DNA of 64,000 bases from Lactiplantibacillus mudanjiangensis (GCF_005405385.1 NZ_BJDY01000004.1:62001-126000); one strand, 5' to 3'. Numbered from the stretch's first letter, positions 17,382-26,964 are shown. Notes: generated by a model from the letters alone, not told the origin. Program-made: numbers and translations.

Positions 17382-18176
17382 TTACAGATCAGCTACTGGG
17401 GCATTGATGGCATCAATTAAAGCTGGTAATTCAGACATTGATAACAAGATGTGATCAGCACCGGCAGCTTCATATTGCGAGGCGACCTTAGCTCGCAACA
17501 AGGCCTGTTGTGGAATTGACAGGGCTGCAAAGTCATCTTCTGATAAGCCCATTAGATTGCTACCTTCAACGATACCGACTGTAATAGTGTCTGCATTTTG
17601 ACCTTCTAAAATGTCATTGATTGAATCGCCGACTTTTAGGACTTGCGTCAAATCAGTGACTTCCAATTGATCACAGGCTAGTTCCAACATAGCAGGGGCT
17701 GGTCGTCCGATCCCGTTAGTTTGAGCAGAAGTGATGTTTACCACAGGTTGATAACCTTGGTTAGCGGCAATTGGTGCCACGATTGACAGCATTTCTTCGT
17801 CGTAACCAGTTGTTGTCCCGTAAGGAATTTGTTGGCTATTTAGGTAGTCGATCACGGCTGGCATGCCAGGCTTTAATTGAGCAAAGTTTGTCAGTGAAGC
17901 CAATAAGATTGCCTTAAAATCGACATAAATGCGATCACAATCGTCACTCGTTGGTAAGACCTGAAAACGGGCTTGCCAATCATTTTGAACGGCAGGCAAG
18001 TTAATGATTTTGTGAATATGTGTGTATTTATCTAAGCCCATGTCCTTACGAATTTCGGCTTCAGTAATCTCAATACCAACGTTGGCAAAGGCTTGTTGAA
18101 AAGCTACGATTGGTGCGCGACTACCGTAATCTACGGTTGTTCCGGCCCAATCAAAAATAACTGCTTGAATCGTCAT
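17382..18176 (-). CDS. phnX: Phosphonoacetaldehyde hydrolase
   Basis: PhnX (264 residues) splits phosphonoacetaldehyde into acetaldehyde and phosphate. The HAD nucleophile is the aspartate in IFDWAGTTVDYG (residue 9), with the family tryptophan next to it. The cap helix MGLDKYTHIHKI carries the probable Schiff-base lysine. TTTGYDEEM and VGDSINDI form the other HAD motifs. With phnW it releases phosphate from AEP without C-P lyase. Confidence 0.94.
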   Translation of the reverse strand: MTIQAVIFDWAGTTVDYGSRAPIVAFQQAFANVGIEITEAEIRKDMGLDKYTHIHKIINLPAVQNDWQARFQVLPTSDDCDRIYVDFKAILLASLTNFAQLKPGMPAVIDYLNSQQIPYGTTTGYDEEMLSIVAPIAANQGYQPVVNITSAQTNGIGRPAPAMLELACDQLEVTDLTQVLKVGDSINDILEGQNADTITVGIVEGSNLMGLSEDDFAALSIPQQALLRAKVASQYEAAGADHILLSMSELPALIDAINAPVADL

Positions 18177-18201
18177 GTGTAAACTCCTTTAAATCTTGCG
18201 A

Positions 18202-19053
18202 TTAGTTCTTTTGCAAATAGTGTCCCCGTAATTTCATTGAAACGATTTCTAAAACAATTGCGACTCCGAGCAGGAGATACACAATTAGGCCAACTTCGTG
18301 GAAATTAAAGTAGAAGCCACTGGCCATAAACAAGTAATAACCAATATCATCAGCCCCAGCTGCGGCTCCAACGGCAATCGCATTGGCAAAGTTGATTTCA
18401 AAACGAATGAATGTCCAACTAAGCAGTGCTGGGATAATTGATGGTAAGATGGCCTGGAAAATAATAGGCCAAAAGCCCACGCCACTAGCCTTTAAAGCTT
18501 CGATCGTATCAGTTGACGTTTCTTCAATACTTTCAGAATAAGCTTTAACCAAGTAGGCGATACTGTGGAACGTTAACCCAACAACGGCAGCATTGGCGCC
18601 TAAGCCCATGACTACCGAGTAAATGAGTACCCATAGAATTGTTGGGATTGATCGAATGAACGCCATGACCGCTTTAATACTGGTGGCTAACCACCCAGGA
18701 ACCAAATTACGTGCTGAGAAAACCGCAATGAAGAAGGCAAAGAGTGCGCCTAGTAAAGTGGTTAACATGGCAAGTCCGACACTGGTGGCCAGGGCACGTA
18801 GTAATAAGGCCCAAGTGTCTTGACCAACGGTTGGTTGCAAAAACATGGCTTTTAAGTTGACGCCTAAGCTTTGAAAGGCTTCACCAAACTTTAGGCCGGC
18901 TCGATCAAGGGTAATGAGTGAGTAGATCGTAATCAATGCTAAGGCCAGCAAGACACCGCGTAAAATCAATCTTGGTTTGGTCAGTAAGGTCACTCGTTTG
19001 GTTGCGGGTAAAGTTGGTAGTGATTTGGTGTTAGATGAAGAATTTTCAATCAT
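18202..19053 (-). CDS. phnE: Phosphonate ABC transporter permease, second copy
   Basis: This 283-residue membrane protein has about six hydrophobic segments and the binding-protein-dependent permease loop (EALKASGVGFWPIIFQAILP), where it contacts PhnC. Its start overlaps the end of the first permease gene by 4 nt, so translation is probably coupled. The two permeases are related but clearly different and probably form a heterodimer. Confidence 0.92.
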   Translation of the reverse strand: MIENSSSNTKSLPTLPATKRVTLLTKPRLILRGVLLALALITIYSLITLDRAGLKFGEAFQSLGVNLKAMFLQPTVGQDTWALLLRALATSVGLAMLTTLLGALFAFFIAVFSARNLVPGWLATSIKAVMAFIRSIPTILWVLIYSVVMGLGANAAVVGLTFHSIAYLVKAYSESIEETSTDTIEALKASGVGFWPIIFQAILPSIIPALLSWTFIRFEINFANAIAVGAAAGADDIGYYLFMASGFYFNFHEVGLIVYLLLGVAIVLEIVSMKLRGHYLQKN

Positions 19054-19853
19054 GCGATGGCCCTCCGAATCTGAGTTGAGGTGAGTTCCAATAGAATGAC
19101 TAAAACGGCAATTAATAACACAATTAAACCGGCTGCATCATAACGAAATTGTTTAAAGTAGTGGTTGAATAAGAATCCAACCCCAGTCCCAGTTAAGATC
19201 CCGACCAAAGTCGCATCACGTAAGTTATTTTCAATCATATAGAGTACCCAGCTGGTTAGCGTGCTGGCAACCTCGGGTAAGACGCCACAAAAAACACATT
19301 GGAAATAATTGGCACCAACAGCTTGTAGCGCTTGGAGTTTCTCACGGTCTAAGTCTTCAATGGTCTCAGTGAAGGCTCGGGTGAGATAACCTAAAGTCAT
19401 GAAGAATAAGGCTAAGAAGCCAGTAAAATCACTTTGCTTAAAAGAAAATAGTAAGATCATCGCCCAGGCAACCACTGGAATATTTCGTAATAAAGAGGCA
19501 CTAAAACGAATGATCCAACGTAATGCTGGCGTAGGGCTGGTGGTTTTAGCACCTAAAATTGCCAGGATTAACCCAATTAAACTGGCACAAATTGTTGAAG
19601 AAACTGCCACAATCAAGGTTCGCCAGAGCTGATACAAGATTGGTCCCAAATAAGAGATTGATTGTTGTGTGGGCACAAAGTTTTTGAACAACCAAACTAA
19701 TCCAGCTGGAACTTGTGCGAGTGACGTTAATGTTTGAAAATTAACGACGATCACTGAGACTAAATAAATAATCAGCAGGGCGGCGAAGACTAGTCCTAAA
19801 CGGAGTCGACGTTGACGAAAGAATTGTTGTGGCGACTTAAATTTAGTGTTCAT
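19050..19853 (-). CDS. phnE: Phosphonate ABC transporter permease, first copy
   Basis: The protein of about 267 residues has several membrane segments and the EAA-type loop LQALQAVGANYFQCVFCGVLP. The open frame runs further upstream, inside phnC, but the ATG at 19853 overlaps the phnC end by 11 nt and is the natural start. It pairs with the second permease and PhnC as a phosphonate importer. Confidence 0.92.
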   Translation of the reverse strand: MNTKFKSPQQFFRQRRLRLGLVFAALLIIYLVSVIVVNFQTLTSLAQVPAGLVWLFKNFVPTQQSISYLGPILYQLWRTLIVAVSSTICASLIGLILAILGAKTTSPTPALRWIIRFSASLLRNIPVVAWAMILLFSFKQSDFTGFLALFFMTLGYLTRAFTETIEDLDREKLQALQAVGANYFQCVFCGVLPEVASTLTSWVLYMIENNLRDATLVGILTGTGVGFLFNHYFKQFRYDAAGLIVLLIAVLVILLELTSTQIRRAIA

Positions 19854-20616
19854 TGGCCGTAACCGCCTGTTCTGGTTGTTCAGCTTGCCGATAAATCTGT
19901 TGCAAAACTTGATCATTAACGTCTGTACTTGGGCCTTCAAAGACAATTTCACCGCTATTGATACCGACAATATGGTCAGCGTAATCAAGTGCGATATCGA
20001 TTTGATGGAGATTAATCAAGATGATGAGTTGCTTTTCTTGTGCCAATTGACGCAAAATATCCATCACAATTTTTGTTGATTTAGGATCTAGTGAGGCAAT
20101 CGGTTCATCACACAAAATCATTTTAGGGTGTTGCATCAATGCCCGGGCAATACCGACCCGTTGTTGTTGTCCACCACTGAGTTGATCACAGCGTTGGTAA
20201 GCATAGTCACCTAATCCGACCTCTTGCAGCAAACGTAAAGCTTCCGATTTTTCGGCAGCGCTATACATACCAAAGACACCGGCTAACGTTGATTTAGCGC
20301 CTAAGCGGCCATGTAACACATTTTCCAGAGCAGTTAGCGGACTGATTAAATTATAATTTTGGAAAATCATGCCAATATGGTGCCGAATTTTGCGTAAACC
20401 AGCTTTATTAGATTGACGGATATCTTGATCGTCGAGAAGAATTTGACCACTATCATCGCGGATTAATTGGTTAATACTCCGTAGAATTGTCGTTTTACCA
20501 GCGCCTGATGGGCCAATGATGGCGGTAACTTCGCCAGGTTGAGCCGTAAAGTTAACGTCTTTTAATGAACGTTTAGTTTGACCATAAGTTTTGTTAAGAT
20601 GAATGACCTTGAGCAT
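19843..20616 (-). CDS. phnC: Phosphonate ABC transporter ATP-binding protein
   Basis: This ABC ATPase has Walker A GPSGAGKTT, the Q-loop FQNYNLI, signature [10 protein letters not shown], and Walker B ILCDEPIASLD. An upstream ATG at 20631 is in frame, but AAAGGAA sits correctly before the ATG at 20616, so that start is used (257 residues). It energises the two PhnE permeases, fed by PhnD. Confidence 0.94.
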   Translation of the reverse strand: MLKVIHLNKTYGQTKRSLKDVNFTAQPGEVTAIIGPSGAGKTTILRSINQLIRDDSGQILLDDQDIRQSNKAGLRKIRHHIGMIFQNYNLISPLTALENVLHGRLGAKSTLAGVFGMYSAAEKSEALRLLQEVGLGDYAYQRCDQLSGGQQQRVGIARALMQHPKMILCDEPIASLDPKSTKIVMDILRQLAQEKQLIILINLHQIDIALDYADHIVGINSGEIVFEGPSTDVNDQVLQQIYRQAEQPEQAVTANEH

Positions 20617-20652
20617 AGCAGTTCCTTTCATGAAGCTAGGGTTAACAGCGGT

Positions 20653-21693
20653 TTAGTAACCGACCAACTTGTGGGTTGGGGCATACCATTTATCGTTGAC
20701 TTTAACTAACTGACTCTTAGCAGAAGTCTTAGGGAAGAGCTTAGGTGTTTTAGCATTTGGTGCCGAGAAGATTTCTTTGTTATCTGCAAATGATTTTGAG
20801 GTGAATTCTTTGGTGATTTTAGCTTGATCGTCCTTGCTTAAAGCTTTCGTGTTGTAAACCCATGGGCCTTGTTGAACTGGCATCATGGCGATATTAACTA
20901 CTTTTTTACCTTTTAAATTACCAAAAGGTGCTTCGGCGTTTGATTTAACTTCAAAGGTTGAACCAAGCTTAGTCCAAGAACCTTTGCTAACTTTCAAGTA
21001 AGGCATTAAGTCGGTGTCATCAAAGGCAGCAACATCGACATCACCCTTTAATAAGTTAACGGCTGAGCCTTGATGTGACCCACCATAGAGCACTTTGCTA
21101 AAAAATTTACCATTTTGAGTTAACGTATCAGTATCTTTAACCTTGAATTCACGTGTTATTTCAGCGGTAGGAACTAAGAAACCAGAAGTTGAGCTGTTAG
21201 AAACGTAGGATATCTTCTTGCCTTTGATATTCTTAATGCCATATTTACCATTGGATTGGTACTTGTTAGCATCTTTTTGTTGTACCATGAGGTAAGAGTT
21301 GTAAGAGGCATTCTTTAAGCCGCCATCAGCATCTGATTGGGCTGCGAATGGTTGAACGTCTTTGCTAATATGGTTGGCCTGGATATAACCGTTGGCACCC
21401 ATGTAAGCAATCTGGGCTTTTCCTGAAGCAATTGCTTGAATTGCGACATTATAATCGGTAGTCGTTTGTAGCTTGACCGTCTTACCGGTAACTTTCTCAA
21501 TGGATTTCTTTAAAGCCGTTCGTGAACCATCGAAGCTTTTAGCGGATTCGTTTGGATAAAAGACCACCGTAATCGGTTTGCTTTTATCCGTGCTTGCTGT
21601 AGACTTGTTGCTAGTTCCCAGGCTTGTACAACCTGCTAAACCTAAGACCGAAATGAGTGAGACCCCTAAGAGTGATTTGCTGAGCTTTGACAT
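20653..21693 (-). CDS. phnD: Phosphonate-binding lipoprotein
   Basis: This 346-residue protein has a lipoprotein signal peptide with lipobox LAGC (Cys at about residue 22), a Ser/Thr/Lys linker, then the PhnD/periplasmic-binding fold (VVFYPNESAKSF, ALKKSIEKVTGK, YMGANGYI). It captures AEP or other phosphonates outside the cell. It is first in phnD-C-E-E-X-W and lies behind a Pho-type promoter. GGAGGTAATGG precedes the ATG. Confidence 0.94.
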   Translation of the reverse strand: MSKLSKSLLGVSLISVLGLAGCTSLGTSNKSTASTDKSKPITVVFYPNESAKSFDGSRTALKKSIEKVTGKTVKLQTTTDYNVAIQAIASGKAQIAYMGANGYIQANHISKDVQPFAAQSDADGGLKNASYNSYLMVQQKDANKYQSNGKYGIKNIKGKKISYVSNSSTSGFLVPTAEITREFKVKDTDTLTQNGKFFSKVLYGGSHQGSAVNLLKGDVDVAAFDDTDLMPYLKVSKGSWTKLGSTFEVKSNAEAPFGNLKGKKVVNIAMMPVQQGPWVYNTKALSKDDQAKITKEFTSKSFADNKEIFSAPNAKTPKLFPKTSAKSQLVKVNDKWYAPTHKLVGY

Positions 21694-21731
21694 AATTTTC
21701 CATTACCTCCAAGTAATTTATTTACTAGCGT

Positions 21732-21796
21732 AGCATATCAAGTGAATGTAAATGTGCTTACAATTATGCGTGAATAATGAGTATAAATTTTGTAAA
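21732..21796 (-). promoter_or_regulatory. PhoP-type promoter of the phn operon
   Basis: On the minus strand, half-sites TTTACA, TATACT, TTCACG, TTGTAA and TTTACA start every 11 bp (first at plus 21791-21796, last at 21747-21752). The last ends exactly 9 nt before a TATGCT -10 box (21732-21737). The same layout precedes both pstS genes, where PhoP control is expected, so phosphonate use is probably phosphate-starvation induced. Confidence 0.75.
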
Positions 21797-21983
21797 GGAA
21801 ATTTACGTACGAGTTAAAATGTAACGATTTATCAAATGGATTTAGGATCAAAAGACTGATCTGGTTATAAAAGGGGCCCAAATTCTTTGGTTAAGCGATT
21901 GTAAACGGTCTGAGTGCTTTCAAAGCGGGCAAATTATGATAAGATATGTGAAGTAATTCAAAATGAGGAGTTTTTATATAATT

Positions 21984-22709
21984 ATGAAGTTGTTGGCAAT
22001 TGATACGTCTAATCGACCGTTAAGTGTGGCGGTATTAGATGACACAAATATTCTCGCCACGACCACCACAACGGTTGGTCGCAATTCAAGTGTGACCTTG
22101 TTACCTTTGATTGAACAGTCCTTAAAGCAAGCTGGGATTGCACCAAACGATTTGGATCGGATCGTTGTGGCGGCAGGACCAGGATCGTATACGGGATTGC
22201 GTATTGGGGTGACAACGGCTAAAACTTTGGCTTTTACTTTGGATAAAACATTAGTTGGTATTTCTAGTCTAGCGGCTTTAGCAGGTAATATTGTTGCGGA
22301 AGGTCAATTAGTGGCACCATTGTTTGATGCACGCCGGGATAACTTGTTTGCCGGATTGTACCGGATTGAGAATCATCAACCCGTTAGTGTTCTACCTGAT
22401 CAGCATGTCAGCGTGACGGATTGGGCACAACAATTGGTGGCTTATCAAGAACCCATTACGTTTGTCGGTCAAGCGGTTGATCAATATGCAGCGCCATTAT
22501 CAGCAGTCTTAAAAACCAATTTTGTTCGCGGGTTGCCCCAATTTGATTTGCCCCAAGCAGCGGTTTTAGGATTAATGGGCCGGACAGCTGCGCCGGTTGA
22601 ACAGTTGCACGCCTTTGTGCCAAATTACTTACGGCTTACGCAAGCTGAAAGTGAATGGCTAGCCAAGCACCCGAAAGAGGACCACGCGCCATATGTTGAG
22701 AAGATTTAA
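21984..22709 (+). CDS. tsaB: t6A tRNA modification protein TsaB
   Basis: TsaB (about 241 residues) is the inactive ASKHA-fold partner of TsaD in making threonylcarbamoyl-adenosine at tRNA position 37. Evidence is LLAIDTSNRPLSVAVL and the signature AGPGSYTGLRIGVTTAKTLA. The in-frame ATG at 21963 precedes the GAGGAG site, so the ATG at 21984 is chosen, with a longish 13 nt gap. The 3' end overlaps rimI by 17 nt. Confidence 0.94.
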   Translation: MKLLAIDTSNRPLSVAVLDDTNILATTTTTVGRNSSVTLLPLIEQSLKQAGIAPNDLDRIVVAAGPGSYTGLRIGVTTAKTLAFTLDKTLVGISSLAALAGNIVAEGQLVAPLFDARRDNLFAGLYRIENHQPVSVLPDQHVSVTDWAQQLVAYQEPITFVGQAVDQYAAPLSAVLKTNFVRGLPQFDLPQAAVLGLMGRTAAPVEQLHAFVPNYLRLTQAESEWLAKHPKEDHAPYVEKI

Positions 22710-23274
22710 GCAATACTTTCATAAATTAAATAAAACCCATAAACATCGGCGCCAAAAAGTGATGACGATTGAAAATCACATCGTGCCAATTGGGCAACAA
22801 AGCTACTACGTGTCACGGGCTTTGATTACTGATGTGCCCGAAATGTTAGCCATCGAACGGGCCGTTTATGCTGGTAAAACGCCATGGGACGAAAATGCCT
22901 TTAAGACCGAATTGCGGCGTCAAAGTGGTCGCTTTTATATTGTGATGCGTCATGAAGATCGGTTGTGTGCCTTTTGTGGGTGTGCGTTTGATGATCGCCG
23001 GCAAGATGCGCATATTACGAATATCGCCGTGCATCCAGATTTTCAAAAACAAGGCTTAGGCCATTTCTTGATGAAAACGATGATTGAACGGGCGACTTAT
23101 TTGAAGTATCGGACTGTAACGTTAGAAGTTCGTTACAGTAATGTGGCGGCTCAGCGATTATATTTAGCGCTAGGTTTTGAAAAGACGGGCATTAAAAAGC
23201 GTTATTATTTTGGTGATCATGAAGATGCGATTGATATGACGTATCGTTTGCCAGAAGCGACACCAGATGTCTGA
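22693..23274 (+). CDS. rimI: GNAT acetyltransferase, RimI (ribosomal protein bS18 N-alanine) type
   Basis: This 193-residue protein has a basic N-terminal extension (about 25 residues) and a GNAT fold with the acetyl-CoA loop FQKQGLGHFLM. The end pattern LEVRYSNVAAQRLYLALGF is typical of RimI. It lies between tsaB and tsaD, the usual place in Firmicutes. A second, related GNAT gene follows and overlaps it by 8 nt. Confidence 0.88.
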   Translation: MLRRFKQYFHKLNKTHKHRRQKVMTIENHIVPIGQQSYYVSRALITDVPEMLAIERAVYAGKTPWDENAFKTELRRQSGRFYIVMRHEDRLCAFCGCAFDDRRQDAHITNIAVHPDFQKQGLGHFLMKTMIERATYLKYRTVTLEVRYSNVAAQRLYLALGFEKTGIKKRYYFGDHEDAIDMTYRLPEATPDV

Positions 23275-23725
23275 GGTAAACTTAGTTGCGGCAGATCATT
23301 GGTCGATTGGTGAAGCGGCACAAGTGTGTTATGATCTGACGACGTTGGCTTATCCAACGGGGGCGCCGTGGCAATTAGCGACTTTTCAAACGGATTTAGC
23401 TTCAGCGCATACTAACTATGTTTTTGCAGTGATTGCGGATAACGTCGTGGGATTTGTGAGTTATACGACGTTATTCGATGAGGCCGAGGTGACGAATGTA
23501 GCCGTGCATCCAGATTTTCAACGTCGTGGCATTGCAACGCAGTTGTTACAACATGTTTTTCAAACGCTAACGGTACCGGCTAAGGTTTTTTTAGAAGTCC
23601 GACAAAGTAATCTGGCGGCTCAACAGTTGTATCAGCGTTGTGGGTTTACGACAATGACGGTGCGTAAGGGGTATTATCAGGCAACGGGTGAAGATGCCTT
23701 AATTATGCGGAAGATGATAGAGTGA
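23267..23725 (+). CDS. Second RimI-like GNAT acetyltransferase
   Basis: This 152-residue protein shares the pattern of its upstream neighbour: VAVHPDFQRRGIATQLL for acetyl-CoA binding and LEVRQSNLAAQQLYQRCGF near the end. The two are clear paralogues next to each other; which one modifies bS18 cannot be told from sequence. The start overlaps the end of the first gene, and tsaD follows after 13 nt. Confidence 0.88.
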   Translation: MSEVNLVAADHWSIGEAAQVCYDLTTLAYPTGAPWQLATFQTDLASAHTNYVFAVIADNVVGFVSYTTLFDEAEVTNVAVHPDFQRRGIATQLLQHVFQTLTVPAKVFLEVRQSNLAAQQLYQRCGFTTMTVRKGYYQATGEDALIMRKMIE

Positions 23726-23738
23726 AGGATGGTAACTC

Positions 23739-24776
23739 GTGGAGAAACAAACTTTAATTTTAGCTTTTGAATCTAGTTGTGATGAAACTAGTGTGGCAGT
23801 TGTGGCTGATGGCCATGAAATCTTGTCAAATGTCGTGGCAACCCAAATTAACAGCCATAAACGATTTGGTGGTGTCGTGCCAGAAGTGGCCAGTCGTCAT
23901 CATATTGAACAGATTACCATTTGTATCGAAGAAGCGTTACAAGAAGCCCAAGTCAATTATGATGATTTGGATGCCGTAGCTGTGACTTATGGTCCTGGAC
24001 TAGTTGGCGCGCTGTTGGTTGGAGTTAGCGCGGCCAAGACAGTCGCTTATGCCCACAACTTACCATTGATTCCAGTTAATCATATGGCGGGACATATTTA
24101 TGCGGCTCGGTTTGTCAAACCTTTCGAATTTCCACTGATGGCATTACTAGTCTCGGGTGGTCATACGGAATTGGTTTATATGCAAGCAGATGGTCAATTT
24201 GAGATTATCGGTGAAACACGCGATGATGCGGCTGGGGAAGCTTACGATAAGATTGGTCGGGTTTTAGGTGTGCCCTATCCGGCTGGAAAAGTGATTGATG
24301 AAATGGCTCATATTGGTCATGATACATTTAACTTTCCACGGGCAATGATTGATGAAGATAACTTTGACTTTAGTTTTAGTGGATTGAAGAGTGCTTTCAT
24401 TAATACCGTTCATCACGCTGATCAGATTGGTGAAACCTTAGATAAGAATGATTTAGCAGCTAGTTTTCAGGCGAGTGTGGTCGATGTGCTGGTCAGTAAA
24501 ACGATGCGCGTGTTGGCTGACTATCCAGTGAAGCAATTAGTTTTAGCGGGTGGCGTGGCCGCTAACAAAGGACTACGTGAGCGATTAACGGCTGAATTGC
24601 CTGAGAAATTCCCACAAACGGAATTAATCTTGGCACCGATGAAATTATGTGGTGATAATGGCGCGATGATCGGCGCTGCCGGTTATGTTCAATATCAACA
24701 TCAACAATTTGGCGATGCTGCGTTAAACGCTGAACCTAGTTTGGAATTTGATTGGATGCCTAATATGGTCCATTAA
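23739..24776 (+). CDS. tsaD: t6A tRNA modification threonylcarbamoyltransferase TsaD
   Basis: TsaD (345 residues) transfers threonylcarbamoyl to A37 of ANN-decoding tRNAs. Evidence is [13 protein letters not shown], the metal-binding HxxxH in [12 protein letters not shown], the nucleotide loop [11 protein letters not shown], and [16 protein letters not shown] start with GGATGG upstream. It ends the tsaB-rimI-GNAT-tsaD unit at a bidirectional terminator. Confidence 0.96.
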   Translation: MEKQTLILAFESSCDETSVAVVADGHEILSNVVATQINSHKRFGGVVPEVASRHHIEQITICIEEALQEAQVNYDDLDAVAVTYGPGLVGALLVGVSAAKTVAYAHNLPLIPVNHMAGHIYAARFVKPFEFPLMALLVSGGHTELVYMQADGQFEIIGETRDDAAGEAYDKIGRVLGVPYPAGKVIDEMAHIGHDTFNFPRAMIDEDNFDFSFSGLKSAFINTVHHADQIGETLDKNDLAASFQASVVDVLVSKTMRVLADYPVKQLVLAGGVAANKGLRERLTAELPEKFPQTELILAPMKLCGDNGAMIGAAGYVQYQHQQFGDAALNAEPSLEFDWMPNMVH

Positions 24777-24781
24777 TGAAT

Positions 24782-24816
24782 AAAAGATCCTTGCCAATGA
24801 CGGTAAGGATCTTTTT
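24782..24816. terminator. Bidirectional terminator between tsaD and the ABC-F gene
   Basis: AAAAGATCCTTGCC and GGTAAGGATCTTTTT arms form a near-perfect stem serving the two converging genes. Confidence 0.85.
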
Positions 24817-24817
24817 G

Positions 24818-26797
24818 TTAATCAAGACTTTCGAGCGCTTCGGCTTGTTCAGTCCAATCGTTTTCAGCCTGTTCATGTTCGGCGTTAATGGCATCTAACT
24901 GTTTTTGGAAGTCTTGTAACTTACCAGAATCCGCAAAGACATCTGGTTGTGACATTTGTTCTTGAATCGTCGTGGCTTCCGTTTCTAGTTGACTCATTTT
25001 TTCTTCAAGCGCAGCTACTGAACGTTCGAGCTTACGCTTGTCACGTTGCTGTTGTTTGCTAGCTTGATAGTCCTGTTGTCCTTTGGAACGGGTATCAACT
25101 GGTGCCGCCGCTGATACCGCTGGGTTAGCACTTGCCATGGCCGCACTTTCAGCGGCTTCACTAGCAGCCGCAATATCGGCTTGTTCTTGTTTCTTTTCCA
25201 AGTAGTAGTCATAGTCGCCAAGAAACAGTTCAGTCCCGCTGGGTGAAACCTCAACGACGCTAGTGGCAACTTGGTTAATGAAATACCGGTCATGGGAAAC
25301 AAAGAGTAGTGTGCCGTCGAAGTCATTTAACGCGACTTCAAGTACTTCGCGACTATCAATGTCTAAATGGTTAGTCGGTTCATCCAAAATTAAGAAGTTA
25401 TCGTTTTGCATCGCTAACTTGGTTAAAAGTAGTCGAGCACGTTCGCCACCAGATAAAGCATTGATCGGTTTATCGACATCGGCACCGGTAAATAGGAAAC
25501 TGCCCAAAATCGTCCGAATATCTTTTTCAGGAGTAGTTGGATGTTCATCCCACAATTCACTTAAAACGGTCTTCTTATCATGTAAATTCTTTTGTTCCTG
25601 ATCATAGTATCCCGTAACGACATTGGTTCCAAACGTTGCTTGACCTTTGATAAATGGAATCTGACCGAGAATACTTTTAAGTAGGGTTGATTTACCAATC
25701 CCATTGGGACCGACAATGGCGATAGCCTCATGCTTTTTGATATTAAGGTTATCCGGTGTTGATAAGATTTGATCATCATAACCAACGGCGGCATCCTTGA
25801 CGGTTAACACAATATTGCCACTTTGTTTGGCAGCATGAAAACCAAAATGAGCGGTTTTTTCATCGCCTTCTGGTCGTTCTAATCGATCCATCCGCGTCAG
25901 TTGTTTCCGCCGTGCTTGGGCACGCTTTGTCGTTGAAGCCCGGACGATATTTCGATTAACAAAGTCTTCTAATTTACTAATCTCGGCTTGTTGTTTTTCG
26001 TAGTGTTTCCATTCCGCTTGAATACGAGCGGCTTTTTGTTGAACGTATTGATCATAGTTCCCATTGTAATGAATCATCTCGTGATGCGAAAGATCATAGA
26101 CCTCGTTAACCACCCGATCTAAGAAATACCGGTCATGGCTGACAATCAGTAGGGAGCCACGGTAAGATTGTAGATAACCTTCCAACCAAGTTAAGGTTTC
26201 AACGTCCAAATGGTTGGTCGGTTCATCAAGAATTAAGAGATCGCGTTTTTCCAAGAGTAACTTCGCTAAAGCGAGCTGTGTTTTTTGTCCCCCAGAGAGT
26301 TCAGTAACCGACTTATCATAGACATCGGCTTCGAATTGAAACCCATGTAAAACGCCGCGGATTTCCGCTTGATAACCATAGCCATTTTTTTGTTGGAAAA
26401 CGGTTTGAACTTGATCATAAGTTTTCAAGGTTTGTTGATAGGTATCTTCATCAGCCATAACAGCGGGATCACTGAGCTGGTTTTCTAGTTGGTGCATCTG
26501 AGCTTCTAGCGTATGTAGTTCGGCAAAGACGCTACTCATTTCTTCCCAAATCGTATTTTGACTGTTTAACCCTTGGTCTTGAGCCAAGTAGCCAATCGTG
26601 AGTCCTTTACGCATTGAAATTTGACCTTCATCAGGAACCGTTTCACCGGCAATCATTTTTAACAGGGTGGATTTACCGGCACCGTTACGGCCAACTAAGG
26701 CGACCCGTGAATGATCCTGAATATCCATTTGTACGTTATCGAACAAGACATCGGCGCCAAAACGCCGCATGACTTGCTGTACTTGTAGTAAAATCAC
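24818..26797 (-). CDS. ABC-F family ATPase, YdiF type
   Basis: This 659-residue soluble protein has two ABC domains: GRNGAGKST with LSGGQKTQ and LLILDEPTNHLD, then GPNGIGKST with LSGGERARL and a second DEPTNHLD. The linker between them is charged and helical (about residues 240-310). A C-terminal coiled coil of about 90 residues follows an Ala/Ser-rich hinge. ABC-F proteins act on the ribosome. Position next to tsaD and rex matches ydiF of Bacillus subtilis. The exact role is unknown; antibiotic resistance is not implied. Confidence 0.9.
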   Translation of the reverse strand: MILLQVQQVMRRFGADVLFDNVQMDIQDHSRVALVGRNGAGKSTLLKMIAGETVPDEGQISMRKGLTIGYLAQDQGLNSQNTIWEEMSSVFAELHTLEAQMHQLENQLSDPAVMADEDTYQQTLKTYDQVQTVFQQKNGYGYQAEIRGVLHGFQFEADVYDKSVTELSGGQKTQLALAKLLLEKRDLLILDEPTNHLDVETLTWLEGYLQSYRGSLLIVSHDRYFLDRVVNEVYDLSHHEMIHYNGNYDQYVQQKAARIQAEWKHYEKQQAEISKLEDFVNRNIVRASTTKRAQARRKQLTRMDRLERPEGDEKTAHFGFHAAKQSGNIVLTVKDAAVGYDDQILSTPDNLNIKKHEAIAIVGPNGIGKSTLLKSILGQIPFIKGQATFGTNVVTGYYDQEQKNLHDKKTVLSELWDEHPTTPEKDIRTILGSFLFTGADVDKPINALSGGERARLLLTKLAMQNDNFLILDEPTNHLDIDSREVLEVALNDFDGTLLFVSHDRYFINQVATSVVEVSPSGTELFLGDYDYYLEKKQEQADIAAASEAAESAAMASANPAVSAAAPVDTRSKGQQDYQASKQQQRDKRKLERSVAALEEKMSQLETEATTIQEQMSQPDVFADSGKLQDFQKQLDAINAEHEQAENDWTEQAEALESLD

Positions 26798-26890
26798 GTT
26801 TTTTAAGCTCCTTTCACGCTTGATTCGTCAAGTAATTGTAGCATATTGTCGCGATTCTCCCTAGTGAAACGGAATAATGAGCAATTATTA

Positions 26891-26919
26891 TTTCACAAAG
26901 TCACCTATTATGCTAGAAT
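26891..26919 (+). promoter_or_regulatory. Promoter of rex
   Basis: TTTCAC (26891-26896) and TAGAAT (26914-26919) are 17 bp apart. TTCACAA, the half-site of the Rex operator, occurs over the -35 (26892-26898) and again at 26932-26938, but no full palindrome is seen, so autoregulation is only a possibility. Confidence 0.55.
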
Positions 26920-26964
26920 AGTGACAGCAAATTCACAAACTTTTTTATTAAGGAGGGTCGTCAA

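Noticed and set aside
26881-26940. Full Rex operator in the rex promoter
   Set aside because: Only separate TTCACAA half-sites 40 bp apart are present; no palindrome of the expected length.
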